From NCBI RefSeq assembly GCF_003073045.1, contig NC_037590.1, forward strand, positions 15,158,778 through 15,222,777: DNA of 64,000 nucleotides, written 5' to 3'. Below, piece by piece: positions 51,548 through 62,418 of the stretch. Numbering within the stretch: position 1 is the first letter of the stretch; every line of letters begins with the position of its first letter. The notes beneath the pieces are model-generated. The model made no database searches. It was given only the letters and a program-made list of their open reading frames with translations, and was not told the DNA's origin. The position numbers and the translations under genes were made by a program. Origin of the DNA: Pomacea canaliculata. Lineage: Eukaryota; Mollusca; Gastropoda; Architaenioglossa; Ampullariidae.

Positions 51548-51588
51548 GTCAGCTAAGCTACTCATATTTTATAAGCATTTTAGCTGAC
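51548..51588. repeat. 9 bp inverted repeat related to 31891-31924
   Basis: GTCAGCTAA (51548-51556) and its reverse complement TTAGCTGAC (51580-51588) flank a 23-base loop. The left flank AGCAGTCAGCTAA is shared with the hairpin at 31.9 kb, and both loops contain an ATATTTT-like word. Confidence 0.65.
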
Positions 51589-51813
51589 GCCTGGGCTTTA
51601 GTATCCAGCCAGCATCGGGCATTTATTGGCATCGGGCTTCAGGTGACTGGTTGATTGGTTGAATGGTTGAATGGTGTGGTGGGGCGAGTGGTAGTATGTG
51701 TGACTTGGTAACTATTGTAGTAAGAGACTAGACCTTGCACTCATGCAGTCTCTCTCTCACACACACACACGCACTTTTTGTATAGCCCCTCATTCTATCA
51801 AGCTGGTGACACT

Positions 51814-51814
<1 letters not shown>

Positions 51815-51874
<60 letters not shown>

Positions 51875-51912
51875 TAACAACAACAACAACAACAACAACA
51901 GCAGCAGCAGCA
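51815..51912. repeat. Compound microsatellite (AAT)n(AAC)n(AGC)n
   Basis: An AAT run of about 19 units passes through mixed AAC/AAT into about eight AAC units, and ends with four AGC units. Each step differs by one base, as if one array had mutated and re-expanded from one edge. Confidence 0.95.
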
Positions 51913-53149
51913 ATAAAACCATTTGGACTTCATCAAACTTATGTTTCCTCACTGAAACTATAGTTCTTCCGATGTATTCTCAATATGTTTCACGCAATGC
52001 CAAACAGATTATTTTTTGTGTAAATGCGATAATTTAATAATTTCATGTTTTCTTGCATGGATTTTTTTCCCACTTTTGTTGTTCCGATTTGATGTTGAAT
52101 ATGTTGCTTGCTGAAGGCAAATATGCCGGTGTGTGCAAAGGTTGTAGCAGCTCTAAGATGTAGAATCGAAAACAGATTAATGTTGAGTCGTGGACAGATA
52201 GTGACTTGTAAATGAGCACACCCACTTGTTGAGGGATTTATTTATTTATTTATTGATAGGTGGTATTACGTTCTGCTTCACGTAGGATGCATCTTTTCGT
52301 CTATTCAACAGATTCTGCCACTTCAACAACTACCACCACTACCCAACTTTTAAGTCGACAGAAATGGGAAATATGATGGCTTCCTGACTTTCAGCTTCAG
52401 TAGTGTGTGTATGGGTGAGTGGGTGGGGTAGAGATAATGCGGATTAGCCATGCTAAACATCCGCCACCCGAGAGAAAAATTCTTTGCGTTTGTCAGTGTC
52501 TCCTTAATATCCTAGCCATTTCACGGTCACTGCCATGGAACTCTGTTTAAGCTTCTCTATTTCTCGCTCTGTAATTCTCTCTTTTTCTACCCTCCCCCTC
52601 TCCTTCCCAATAATTTAAACACGTTATTTCTGTATTTGCGGATCGTTTATTTAATTAATCTTTAACAGCGGCAGCTTTATTAGAAGAAGAATCGCGAGTG
52701 GAAAGGCTTTTCCGTGTTCTTTGAAATATTGATTAAAAACACGAACGAGCGAGCGATAGTCTAGAGTTCATTCGCACCCTGCAAATGACTCCCCCTCTCT
52801 CCTTCCGGACATGTGTAGTGAATGGGCGGGGGTAGGGAGAAATTTCGCTGTAATTACTGGGCTCCTTCGCTTTCGAAACCTTTTTACAATGATCATTCAC
52901 CTGCCACTTCGATTCACAAACTTCTTTTATGGTATGCATGTACCTCTGTGTGCGTGTGGTTAAGAGGCTGGCCTTGTGTCAGCATGTTGTCTAGGTTTAT
53001 GACACGTGTACCAACCACACCTTGTGCTGCTGCATACCTCACTGGCCGGTCATGCTGTGTTCAGCACGTGCTTTGAACACCTGGTACCCCTAGGGAGGGG
53101 GACAGAGAGTGAAAAGGTGAGGGAGGTGCGGTTTTGATGACACCCTCCC
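51913..53149. other. Intergenic DNA without recognised genes
   Basis: AT-rich, with a short ATTT run near 52237-52254 and CT-rich sequence at 52550-52610. No coding segment recognised. Confidence 0.4.
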
Positions 53150-54229
53150 CCATCTCTCCATCATGATGCTGCGAAGACACAGCGATTCGTGCGCGAACTT
53201 TCCATCAAACTCGAAAACCGGCGATGGCTTAATGGACGGGAAAATGTTTCTTTCTAGTATGACCGGCAACATGAGGGATGCTGTCTTTTGTTGCTGTCAA
53301 TCCCACGCGCCTAAAGCCGATGACACTAGATACATCACTAACTGATCTATGGAATCCGATGTCAGCTGTTCTTTTTCCCTCCTGCCAACAGCCAGCTATT
53401 TCACCGAACGTGCGTACGCGCGAGGAAGGAAATAACATGCAGAAAGAACGAAATACAAGTTTTCTGCAGCGAACTTTAACTCATTTCCTCGATTGCACGT
53501 TTCAGCACTCGGCGACGACAGCTTTCCGTTTGTTAGTTAGAGCGCGTCGAACGTGAGGAGGGCGGTTACTGGAACAGCCCAGTCCATTTGCTCAGGTCAC
53601 TGGGAGAAGTTGGCAAATCGAGTGCAGTTGAGCTGCAAGGAGTAGACAAGAGAAATCAAGGTTCTGTGACATTACTGTGCATTACATCGTGCAGGTGTGT
53701 GGCTACAGTGCTTCAGCAGAGGTGTGAGTGTCCTTTCTGTAAATTTGGCTGCGTTTGGTGAGGAGTAAGGCTGGGCGTTCTTTGTTGATATCGACTGTGA
53801 GGCAAGCGTGGAACATTGTGTGTGTGTAGTTTCGCTGTGAGGCTTGTCAGCCTGGTGTTAAAGGCAGTGATTGTCGCCCTCGTTTCATCGGCTTGTATCA
53901 ATTTAATCATGCCTTTTTTCTGATAATAGCTGACCTTTATGCGTACTAGACGCAGCGAAGGTTATTTTAGGGCCAAATTATTAATATCGTCAGTTGAGTT
54001 GAGGCGAAGGGAGAGAGGGAGAGAGAAGCGATCGCGGGCAACACCGAAGGCACACATGTGCATGTGCGAGCTAGTGCCGGCGAGTGTCGGCTAGCAGTAG
54101 TCAAACAATGAGTTTAGTGGTTAGAACAGGTTCATCTTTTGTAACCAAGTCGCCGCTTTTCTTTTCAGGCTGGTCGAGAGAGGCAACGGCAGAGTTGAGA
54201 CTGCCTGAAAGTTGTGTGTGGCGTTCGGA
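53150..54229 (+). promoter_or_regulatory. CpG-dense promoter / 5' UTR region of the gene starting at 54230
   Basis: CpG density rises well above the surrounding AT-rich DNA from about 53150 and stays high to about 54560. It ends on a convincing first coding exon. A purine run (GGGAGAGAGGGAGAGAGA) lies near 54010. A strong acceptor-like pyrimidine-AG (TTTTCTTTTCAG) occurs just before 54169, so the coding exon could begin with a spliced 5' UTR. The ATG at 54108 opens a different frame that overlaps the main start. Confidence 0.5.
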
Positions 54230-54399
54230 ATGTCGTCGGAGCGTGGGTCTAGTAGCAGCAACAGCAACGGAGCCCCTCGCAAAAGGCGCTCGGACACGGA
54301 AACAGGAGAAGGTACCTCGTCATCGTCGCAACGAGGAATAGTCTCGGTCCCGCGAACGAACTTGAAGATTCCCAAAACGATGTCCACCAGCCTAAAAAG
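54230..54399 (+). CDS. First coding exon of an unrecognised Ser-rich, basic protein
   Basis: I do not recognise the family. The exon encodes 56 codons plus two bases: a Ser/Asn-rich start (SSERGSSSSNSNG), a basic patch (APRKRRSD) that could be a nuclear localisation signal, then a Thr/Glu/Ser stretch and VPRTNLKIPKTMSTSLK. An in-frame TGA at 54206-54208 supports ATG 54230 as the start. The donor at 54400 (AAAAAG then GTAAGC) is a strong U2-type site in phase 2. The low-complexity N-terminus is typical of chromatin or signalling proteins, but that is only a hint. Later exons were not found in the remaining 9.6 kb, so a long first intron is likely. Confidence 0.65.
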
Positions 54400-57300
54400 G
54401 TAAGCATCCTCTTGCAGTTTCCCCCGTCGACAATCCCTCTGCATTCATCGTAAACAAATATCGGAAATTAAAGCCGATAGTCGGTTGCCGAGTAGCTGCA
54501 ACACCAGCGCGCGCGCACACAATGCTTTCTTTTTGCCTGGTGCGTTCTATTGGAAGATTTACGGTACTGGAGGGGGGGTTCGCTGCCTCATTTGCATATA
54601 AGCTTTTCGTCGTTATTACTCGAAAGCAGGAGCTTAAAACCTCAAATATGCATATTGGTGGCTAAAGAGCAATGCACCAACAATGTGTTTGTGATGTTGC
54701 TTTTGGGGTGGGATGGTCAGGAGGCTGTAGAGCGAGGAAATTCCCTTCGCGTCCTAGGGGTCAGAAGAAGGCTGCTCGCCATGTTGAGAATGGAATTGGC
54801 GATAGTGATAAGCAAACTCTTTCTCGGGACTCTACAGCCACCGGGATTTTTAAAATGCCTTCATGCCAGACTTCCTTGACTTCTGATGCTGCTTTTATGC
54901 AGAAGCGCTTGCAGCAGTATGTTGTTGTAGATGCATCCTGCTTTGTTGTACACTATTGCTATGATCCCATATCGCCGTAAACCTTCTGAAAAGCGGATGT
55001 TCGTTAGGCTGTAGCAAGACTAATAAAATTGTACACCTTGTTCTCTTTGATAAGTTTCAGAGGCTGCATTTCATGTTAGTAGTTTAATTTTGGGGTTTCC
55101 CCTTTTTGCCTCGACACATACAGTTTGATTCAGTTTTACTTCAGATTTGGTGTTTGCAGCCTTTTGCTGACCGAGTCTTCAGTTTCATAAAATATCTGTC
55201 ATATATGTATTGATTTATAAATATGATCACAGTAACGATGTTTTTTGGTATCATATACACCAAGCTAAATATAAAAACCACAAGTAACAGGAGCTAATTT
55301 TATGTATTAATTCAATCAGGGTTAATTCAATCATGTATTAATTCAATCTAACCTAACCCTGTGTTTAAAAAAAAAAACTTTGAAAACTTGCTGCAAAGAC
55401 AAAAGTTTCAGAGTCTCTGCATGCTGCATCAGTTATTTTATAGGATTAGGTTCTTTGTATGGTTGGTATCAGGTCTCAGCTTTTAGCATTCTGTAACAAG
55501 AAATCTCTTTACTTTCCCTGCCGTTGCAATAGACTTTTTGGTAAAAATCTGATTTTTCCTTGCATGCAAGGATTTTGAAATCGTTCTAGCTTTAAGTTGA
55601 TGATCTTCGTATGGTGATCACTGGTGCATGCAGTTTCACATTTACATGTACAGCATCCTTTCAAGATTAACATGAAGGGATGTTAACTGACATGAAAAGT
55701 CCACATGTCAGAATATGTTGTAAATCTTTGACACATGTTCAACTGGAGTGGTAAATTAGTTTTTTCCCTCCCCAGACCACTTCCTGGTGGAATGGGAATT
55801 TATGTTCCTCTTGTTCTGCCCTGCATAGCATTTTGAATAAAAGAAAGGCAATGTCACTATAACTAAATGTAAAATATGGATGAGGATGTTTGGAAGGAAC
55901 TTACCAGACCAGCATTTAGTGTATGTAATGTCTGTTTAAACTTTCAGCTTTTTGGCCTGTGGAAAGGAAAGTGTCTGGTTGAGGTAATGGGAGGGCTTAT
56001 ATATTTTTTATTCTTTTGGGAGTTTGGCTGGGCAGGGATAAGGAGCAGAACAGCAGCTCTTACAAAAAAACTCTTTCTTGGCTATATTTTGTAAATGTGT
56101 TTGCTCATTTTTATCAGTGAAAAGTATTCCTCTTGAGTTATTTTTGCTGCTACTAAACTGCTGAAATAACAAACACATTAACACAACCCCAAAACTAAAT
56201 CACTTCAGAGCAGTTTTACTCCTCTGGTAGTTCATTTGACTAGATTGGGAATGTATTAACTCTAATTGTTGACTAATGAAGATTAAATGAATAAAAGTAT
56301 GGGGACAGATAAAGACTTTCCACTGTCATGTAGATTTGTGAATTATTTGGTAAAGGTATTTGGTAAGTAATAGTTATTATCAAGGAAAATTTCAGAGAAA
56401 CAAGAAGTGTCTGCTGTCATTCAAAATATGTGGCATTTTATTAACTGCAGTACAAATCATGTGTTAAGGAGAATCAGGGAAATTTAGGCTAAGCAGAGAA
56501 ACGCTAGTGACTTATGGGGTTTAACTGCACGGTGTGTGTGTATTTTCAACATTGCACTTGTAGTAAGTAAACAATAACCCAACAAGAATAATGTTTGAAT
56601 TTTGTTTAAAGACTAGTTTAAAGAGATAATTATAAACCAACTTAGTTCTTTGTTTGTTTTTTTTTTCTTGAAGGGGATTGCTGTTAAAAGAGTTGACATT
56701 TGACGGCTTGTTTTGCTATTTAAATTCACTTTAGAGTTGTTGGCATGACAGCAGTTTTGATTGTTACGGCCTGTATAGAGCATAGCTATCTAAATCAGTA
56801 AAAAGTCACCAGAGGAGTCTTGCAAAAATATTATTTGCATGATTGTTCGATTTCAGGATAACTCTATATCTGCTTTTGTTTATATGTTTGTGTGTAGGTA
56901 TGCATGTTTCAAATATGTGTGTACACATTTGAAGGAGCATGTTTATACATTGTAATTGTATATAGAAAGCAAAAGAGAGAGGTTGTGTGTGCATGATCAG
57001 GAGTGCTGGGATAGGCTAATGAGAGAGCATTAAGATTGATAGGCTGAGAAAATAATATGAAGGGAAACATGATTTTTAGTTGTATAAGACAGGATCAAGT
57101 GCATTCCTGAGGTAGATGAAAATGGATTGTTGAAACATTGACGTTCATTAGTTTCAGGACATTCTGTTTTCGTCTTATATATTGCTTATCCAATCATCAT
57201 AAAGTGTTAATTAAGGGGATAAAAACACTCAAACAATTTAGTATTTGATGCCAATCTGTTTATTACTCTCCAGTCTTATTAAAAAAAAATCATTTATATT

Positions 57301-57839
57301 TAGCGAAATTCTGGTGGACAGTTTATAAATGCTTGTCAATTCGACAAAAAAATTATATTCAGTACTTACTCTAGTTGCTGTTGCTATTGTTTTGAATCCA
57401 ATGCTAAATTTTAGTTCCTTAAATTTTAATTATGACATTCGCAATGTTAGAGATCATCCTAGGAAGATAGAACAGAAATATTAATTTTAAGAATTGTTAA
57501 TGTAATACAAAAATATATAAAGAAAATCTAAAGCAAGACGTATAACAAACAACTGAAATTGTAATTCAGGAAATTTAGTGCCATCTGATTGTAACATGCA
57601 TTAGTGTTCAGTTTTGAAGGGAATTAGTACCACAGGCTACAAGTAAAGGAATTGCAAAATATTTTGCTTGAAAGACAGTCTTATAACAGTGCATTAAAAA
57701 AAAAACAACTCTGTATTGATATGGAATTCATTTATTGCGGCATTTTATGGGTTATTAATTTTGTTATCACTGTAATTGAAAACTTGCAGTGTTTAATGAG
57801 ATCAATAATAATTGTGCTGCTGCTAATATTCCTCAGTTG

Positions 57840-58200
57840 TGAAAGTCGTATACTCCCCCTAAACACTGTTCTGCAAAATAATACAGTAGCACGCCGCCTA
57901 ATTGTCGTTTTCAAAGTACAGCTACTGCAACGACGATTGCCGGTCGCAATATTTATGTAATTCGTGGCAAAGGTTACCTCGACAATGAGGGTCTTGAAAA
58001 GTGGAAGGATTTTTCTTGAAAATGACTTCCCCCTCACCCCCACCAAACTCCACGGCTGACCCCGCGACCTTAACGCGGTCGTAGCGCGCGTGAGCCGGGG
58101 ACCGTAGGCAGACATTGCCTGCCAAGCCCGACACCGCGGAATTGATTGCCTGCAGGACCTTCCCTCCCCAGCAGTGCTTCTGACACGAGCTCTGTAAACT
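57840..58200. other. Isolated CpG-rich patch with a 208-codon open frame
   Basis: CpG words are frequent (for example the run around 58060-58095) in otherwise AT-rich DNA. The longest open frame of the window (minus, 57732-58358) crosses it, but its protein is Arg/Ser/Thr-rich with no motif, and a shifted frame is open too. The patch could be an internal promoter, an exon of an unseen gene, or a G+C-rich transposon fragment. Confidence 0.3.
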
Positions 58201-59990
58201 GTATAATATTTACATCTGGTCAGGCAGGATTTAGAGGCTGTGTGTGTCTGTCCGTGCACCCGTGTGTATGCGCTCTCTCTCGTGTGATATACCACCAACT
58301 TCATCCCACCCGTCCATTGACCCACCCACATCCATCTACCCAATGTTTCAGACACCATGACAACAGCCGCACGGTCCTTGTACTTACATTAGGGGTGACT
58401 TACCTCTTGTCTCAAGGCCCATGAGCTATTAGTGTCGGGTTTGGTCTTTTTTACTTCTTGTAATAGCTGCATCCGAACTGCGAAAGGAGTTTCCACCGTG
58501 AAACCGTTTTACATTGTGTGGTAAAATAATCAGTAGCTCAAGCCATTGCTGGATGTATTTCATGCTGCTTGCTGCGACTTGGGTTCCCATGTGTCCTCCC
58601 TTTTCCCCTCCTGCATGCTTTGACCGCGTGCAGTTTATCAGCAGTCACTGGTGTTGACAAAGACAGGGGAAGAATTTACAGTTTAATGACTGCCATTGAT
58701 GTGGCTAATATCTGATATAGAATGGCTAGACAGTAGTAAAGCAGCATTAACAGAGGTACTGATAGCAAGCAAATGTTTATATTCTTCTTGTATGCTTTTG
58801 TTTCAATAAAAAAAAAAAGTCACTAAGCTCTATTCGGTTCAAAAAGAAATGAATTACAGTAAATGTAGCATGTGGAAATCATATTAAAGTTAGTGGGTAA
58901 TAATGTAGTGGCACATCCTGTTGCACATGAAAATGCACTTTTAACAGAAAACCATTTTCTGCTAGTTTTCAGTTGCTGAGCTGTTGAAAAATATATTTTC
59001 TGATAGTGTAGTTTTTGGTGCTGTCTTATAACTTTTTCTACCTGTCAGCAAACATTAAAAAAATTGTCCAGATATTTCACTTTAAATTATTACTAGCTGA
59101 AAAAAACATGATCTGTTCTTGCAGTAGCATTAAGAACATCATTTGATGCATTATTAATGTTAGGGTGGAGAGCTGTTGGAAAGAAAATACAAAATAATTT
59201 TGTTGCACCTGAAAGCTTTCCTAACTGATGACAACTGTTTAGATTGAAGCAATAAAAGGGTTTTCATAACGGATTGATTTGTGCATAGTGTGGACCTTAA
59301 CCCTCTGAGCACTGTATAAAAATAAAAGTATTACAAAGACCAGTTAATAACTGAAGACTGTATAGAATGATAGTGAATGAAGTTTGTTTTTTATTATTGC
59401 TGCTCTCAGGTTAACATTTGACCAAGAAACCTATACATTTTTTGGAAAGGAGAAAGTTTGAACCTTGCAATAAAAATAATGAAAATTGCCTTCCCCGTGC
59501 TTCCCCTGCAGAGCGACAATTGTGGCCCATCGTGCTCAAAGGGTTAACTGATATTGGGAATGTAATAATATTTTCCACTCAGATGCATATATTGGCAAAA
59601 TGTTGCATGTGAGTTTATATGAGTTTTTTTTAATGCAAAGGCTTTGTAGTATTACTCTTGCATATTTCTAAGTGGAGAATATTAACCTTTTGAACTGATG
59701 CAGGTTTGATCTTGCTACATTGATGCTGTAAACTATAAATAGCTGATTGGCAAAGAACAAGGCTAATATTAAGTTTGCTTCTCATACCATGGTATGTATG
59801 GTATATCATGTTGAGGGGGATGTTGTTTCTTGGTAGGGGGTGGGGGTTGGTGTAGGCATTTTATTTTTGGATCATGCTGCTTTATGCTACACACATTCCT
59901 GTGAATCTGCTTATAAGGAAGTAGATTAAGAAAACAGAAGGGTGTAATCCTGAAGTATATTTGTGTGTGTGTGTGTGATCTTGTTGTTAT

Positions 59991-60034
59991 TCTTCTTCTT
60001 GCTCCTATTCGCACCCAGTGGAGCATAGGGCCGC
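59991..60034 (-). mobile_element. Tiny 5'-truncated LINE insertion with 14 bp target duplication
   Basis: The 44-base insert, read on the minus strand, starts GCGGCCCTATGCTCCACTGG and ends in an AAGAAGAAGA tail. The former resembles a 3' end common among mollusc non-LTR elements. It is bordered by the identical 14-mer GATCTTGTTGTTAT at 59977-59990 and 60035-60048, as target-primed reverse transcription would leave. Confidence 0.7.
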
Positions 60035-60539
60035 GATCTTGTTGTTATATCAGCATATAACTAATCTTAACATTGTAAATAAGTGAATCGCTATGAAAAT
60101 ATGTATTAATGCCTCTTTAGGCAGATTTAATGATTCAGAAATTATACACCAACATTTAGAATAAAATTTTGTTATCTTAAGGAGTGGTGAGAGTGAAATG
60201 GTGGTAAGTGTGTGTGTGTGTGGGGGGTGTTGAACAGTGAGTGTGCTTTTTACTGTCATAGTTTATAAAATACCAGTTGTGGCTTTGGCATCTTTTAGAT
60301 AAAACAACTTGATCAGGATGTGAAAATATTTTTAAGTCTCTATATGCCTCACAAATATTGCTGCCATGAAAAATGGGAGCAATTATTTGACAATGTTTTA
60401 TTGATTTTTGTGAAAATGTACACCACTAAAGTTTATTAATAATAAAAGACACATATATGTCACATTCATTCAGAAGTCAGTTTCTTTTAATTAATTACTA
60501 GTTCACTCAGAAAATAATAATGATATCAACCAGCCATCT

Positions 60540-61130
60540 TTTCATTCATCAGATAGAATGTAGTAACACCAAGCAGGCAAAGACATCATACAGGGTAACA
60601 CAGATACCTCAAGATTTAAAAGTTTATGCTTTTAGATATTTGACTGCCATGGGAATAAATGAGGATGTATAATGCTTAGTTCTGTACTTGGAAAGGATAA
60701 ATCTGTTATGAAAGAAGCTTTTCAGTTTCAAGAGAGTGCTATGGAGAGGGTATTTATAGTTAAAAATAATGCACCTCAACATCATGTCAGTGTTTGCTTT
60801 TAAATAGCTTCAACTTGGTCTAGACTTTGACCAGCAGATGGTCTAGCTTTCCTAATTAATTTATTTAATCTTCCTGTATCACCTACTGGTGAGTTACATT
60901 CTCAGCACTTGCATGCAAACAGCATGCTACCAACACCCTGATAAAGCATGCATGGCATCTTGTTCACTTTTTCTCACATTAACTGATGTAGTTTCCTGAG
61001 AGAAATCGGTGCAGATTGCATAGTTTTGCACACAGCATCAACATGAATAGACCAGCGTAGTAATTTGTCATCAAGCACAACACTTAAATACTGGTGCAGT
61101 AAGAACAGTATAATATGAAGTTTGTGAGCA
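60540..61130 (-). mobile_element. Decayed LINE (CR1/Nimbus-like) reverse-transcriptase C-terminal region
   Basis: Read on the minus strand from 61130 downward, the frame gives LDDKLLRWSIHVDAVCK (the post-RT block preceding the LRKL motif: SLRKLHQLM), then, after a frame break, NSPVGDTGRLNKLIRKA and GQSLDQVEAI, then a decayed HPLH/F-rich tail. This is the order found at the C-terminus of CR1-clade reverse transcriptases. At least three stops and several frame changes show it is long dead. Clade assignment is from memory of the family and is less certain than the LINE call. Confidence 0.8.
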
Positions 61131-62319
61131 CTAACTTTATTAAGAGAATTATTCATTTGTGTACTGTACACAGACCATTTTATATCATTACTGCATTATA
61201 ATTCAAACGATTTAATTTTGTGTGAAGATGTGTGTAGTTATAGTTTTAAAAAATCCATGTCCAGTCATGAAATCCTGGTTTATGTAACTTAAAACAGATT
61301 TAAATTTTGGATTTGTTATTAGGAATATACTTCGGCAACTTAAAACTCTTATTACAAAGCATCAGCCTACCCACCCTTCCCCCTCTCCCCAAAAAACTAA
61401 CAAGAAATAAATTCACTCCTTAAGAGTAGAAATTGAAATTTCTAGATTACCTTAGTTTTAGAATTATATGATGTAGTGTAAATACTCCTCTTAGAGCATG
61501 CTAAAGATCAAAAATATATAAGTAAACTGTCTGGAACTACCCTTGTAGAGGTCCCAGCTTCAGTTCCGCTGAACATGCCCTAGTCAACTTCTTAAGTAAA
61601 GGCTCATCACAGAAAGAAACAGGAGAGAGGAAGGAATGGTTAGCAGGATTCGTCAGGTGTTTGTTTATTCTGTGCATGTACGTGCTTGTGCGGAGCTGTG
61701 GGGATGAAAAAAACGGAGGAGGGGTGAGTTGGAGGAGTGAGTTTAACAGAAAAAGGAAAGGTGTGATGACGCAATGTCCTCCAGTTGGCTGCAGAGAAAA
61801 GGAAATGGTGAGACGGGGTCTTTTGTTTAAAAGGTAGAAGCTTTGTGAGAATTTCATAATTACATAAATGTTGAGTGCTAGCTCCGACAGCAGTTCTTGT
61901 TGAGAAGCTGTATACTATATTAATCAAGCCGGATAATGCCATATACAGGGAATTTTTTTTTTATTATTTGTACAGCCGTCGAGCGCTTAGTTTATTTCTT
62001 TCTTCATCCGTCAGCCAAACAGCATCGCACTAGTTTACAGATAACGATGAGAACACGAAGAGCAACATCAGAGTTCTTTTATATAGTCTGGCATTTTTTT
62101 TTAAACGGAATGCACGAGAAATGTGCGTGAACATAAGCACAACATTATAGTCTTTGACGTGAGTTATTTTGGGGTCGAGTTATCAAAACCATCAGTCGTG
62201 CTGACTCATGAAGTACAGGCGTATTTCTGTAACAGTATTGTTGTTCAGCTACAGTCTGAATCGAGTGCTTGTGGCTGTATGCTCGATATAGCCTCACGAC
62301 ATGCACACACATCTCCCCT
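61131..62319. other. Unassigned intronic/intergenic stretch
   Basis: No exon recognised. Short poly-T and G-rich runs are present (for example near 61715 and 61950). Confidence 0.35.
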
Positions 62320-62418
62320 TGCTATCCCTCCTCTTGCACCTTCACCATCCTCACCCCTCCTCTTGCACCTTCACCCTTCCTATCCCTCCTGTGCGCACCT
62401 TCGCCATCCCCACCCCTC
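62320..62418. repeat. Pyrimidine-rich imperfect tandem repeat
   Basis: Three to four degenerate copies of a unit of about 30 bases containing CCTCTTGCACCTTCACC. The plus strand is nearly all C and T in this stretch. Confidence 0.6.

Noticed and set aside
57732..58358. 208-codon open frame on the minus strand as a gene
   Set aside because: No domain, biased Arg/Ser/Thr composition, a second overlapping frame is also open, and no splice or promoter context; kept only as a compositional observation.
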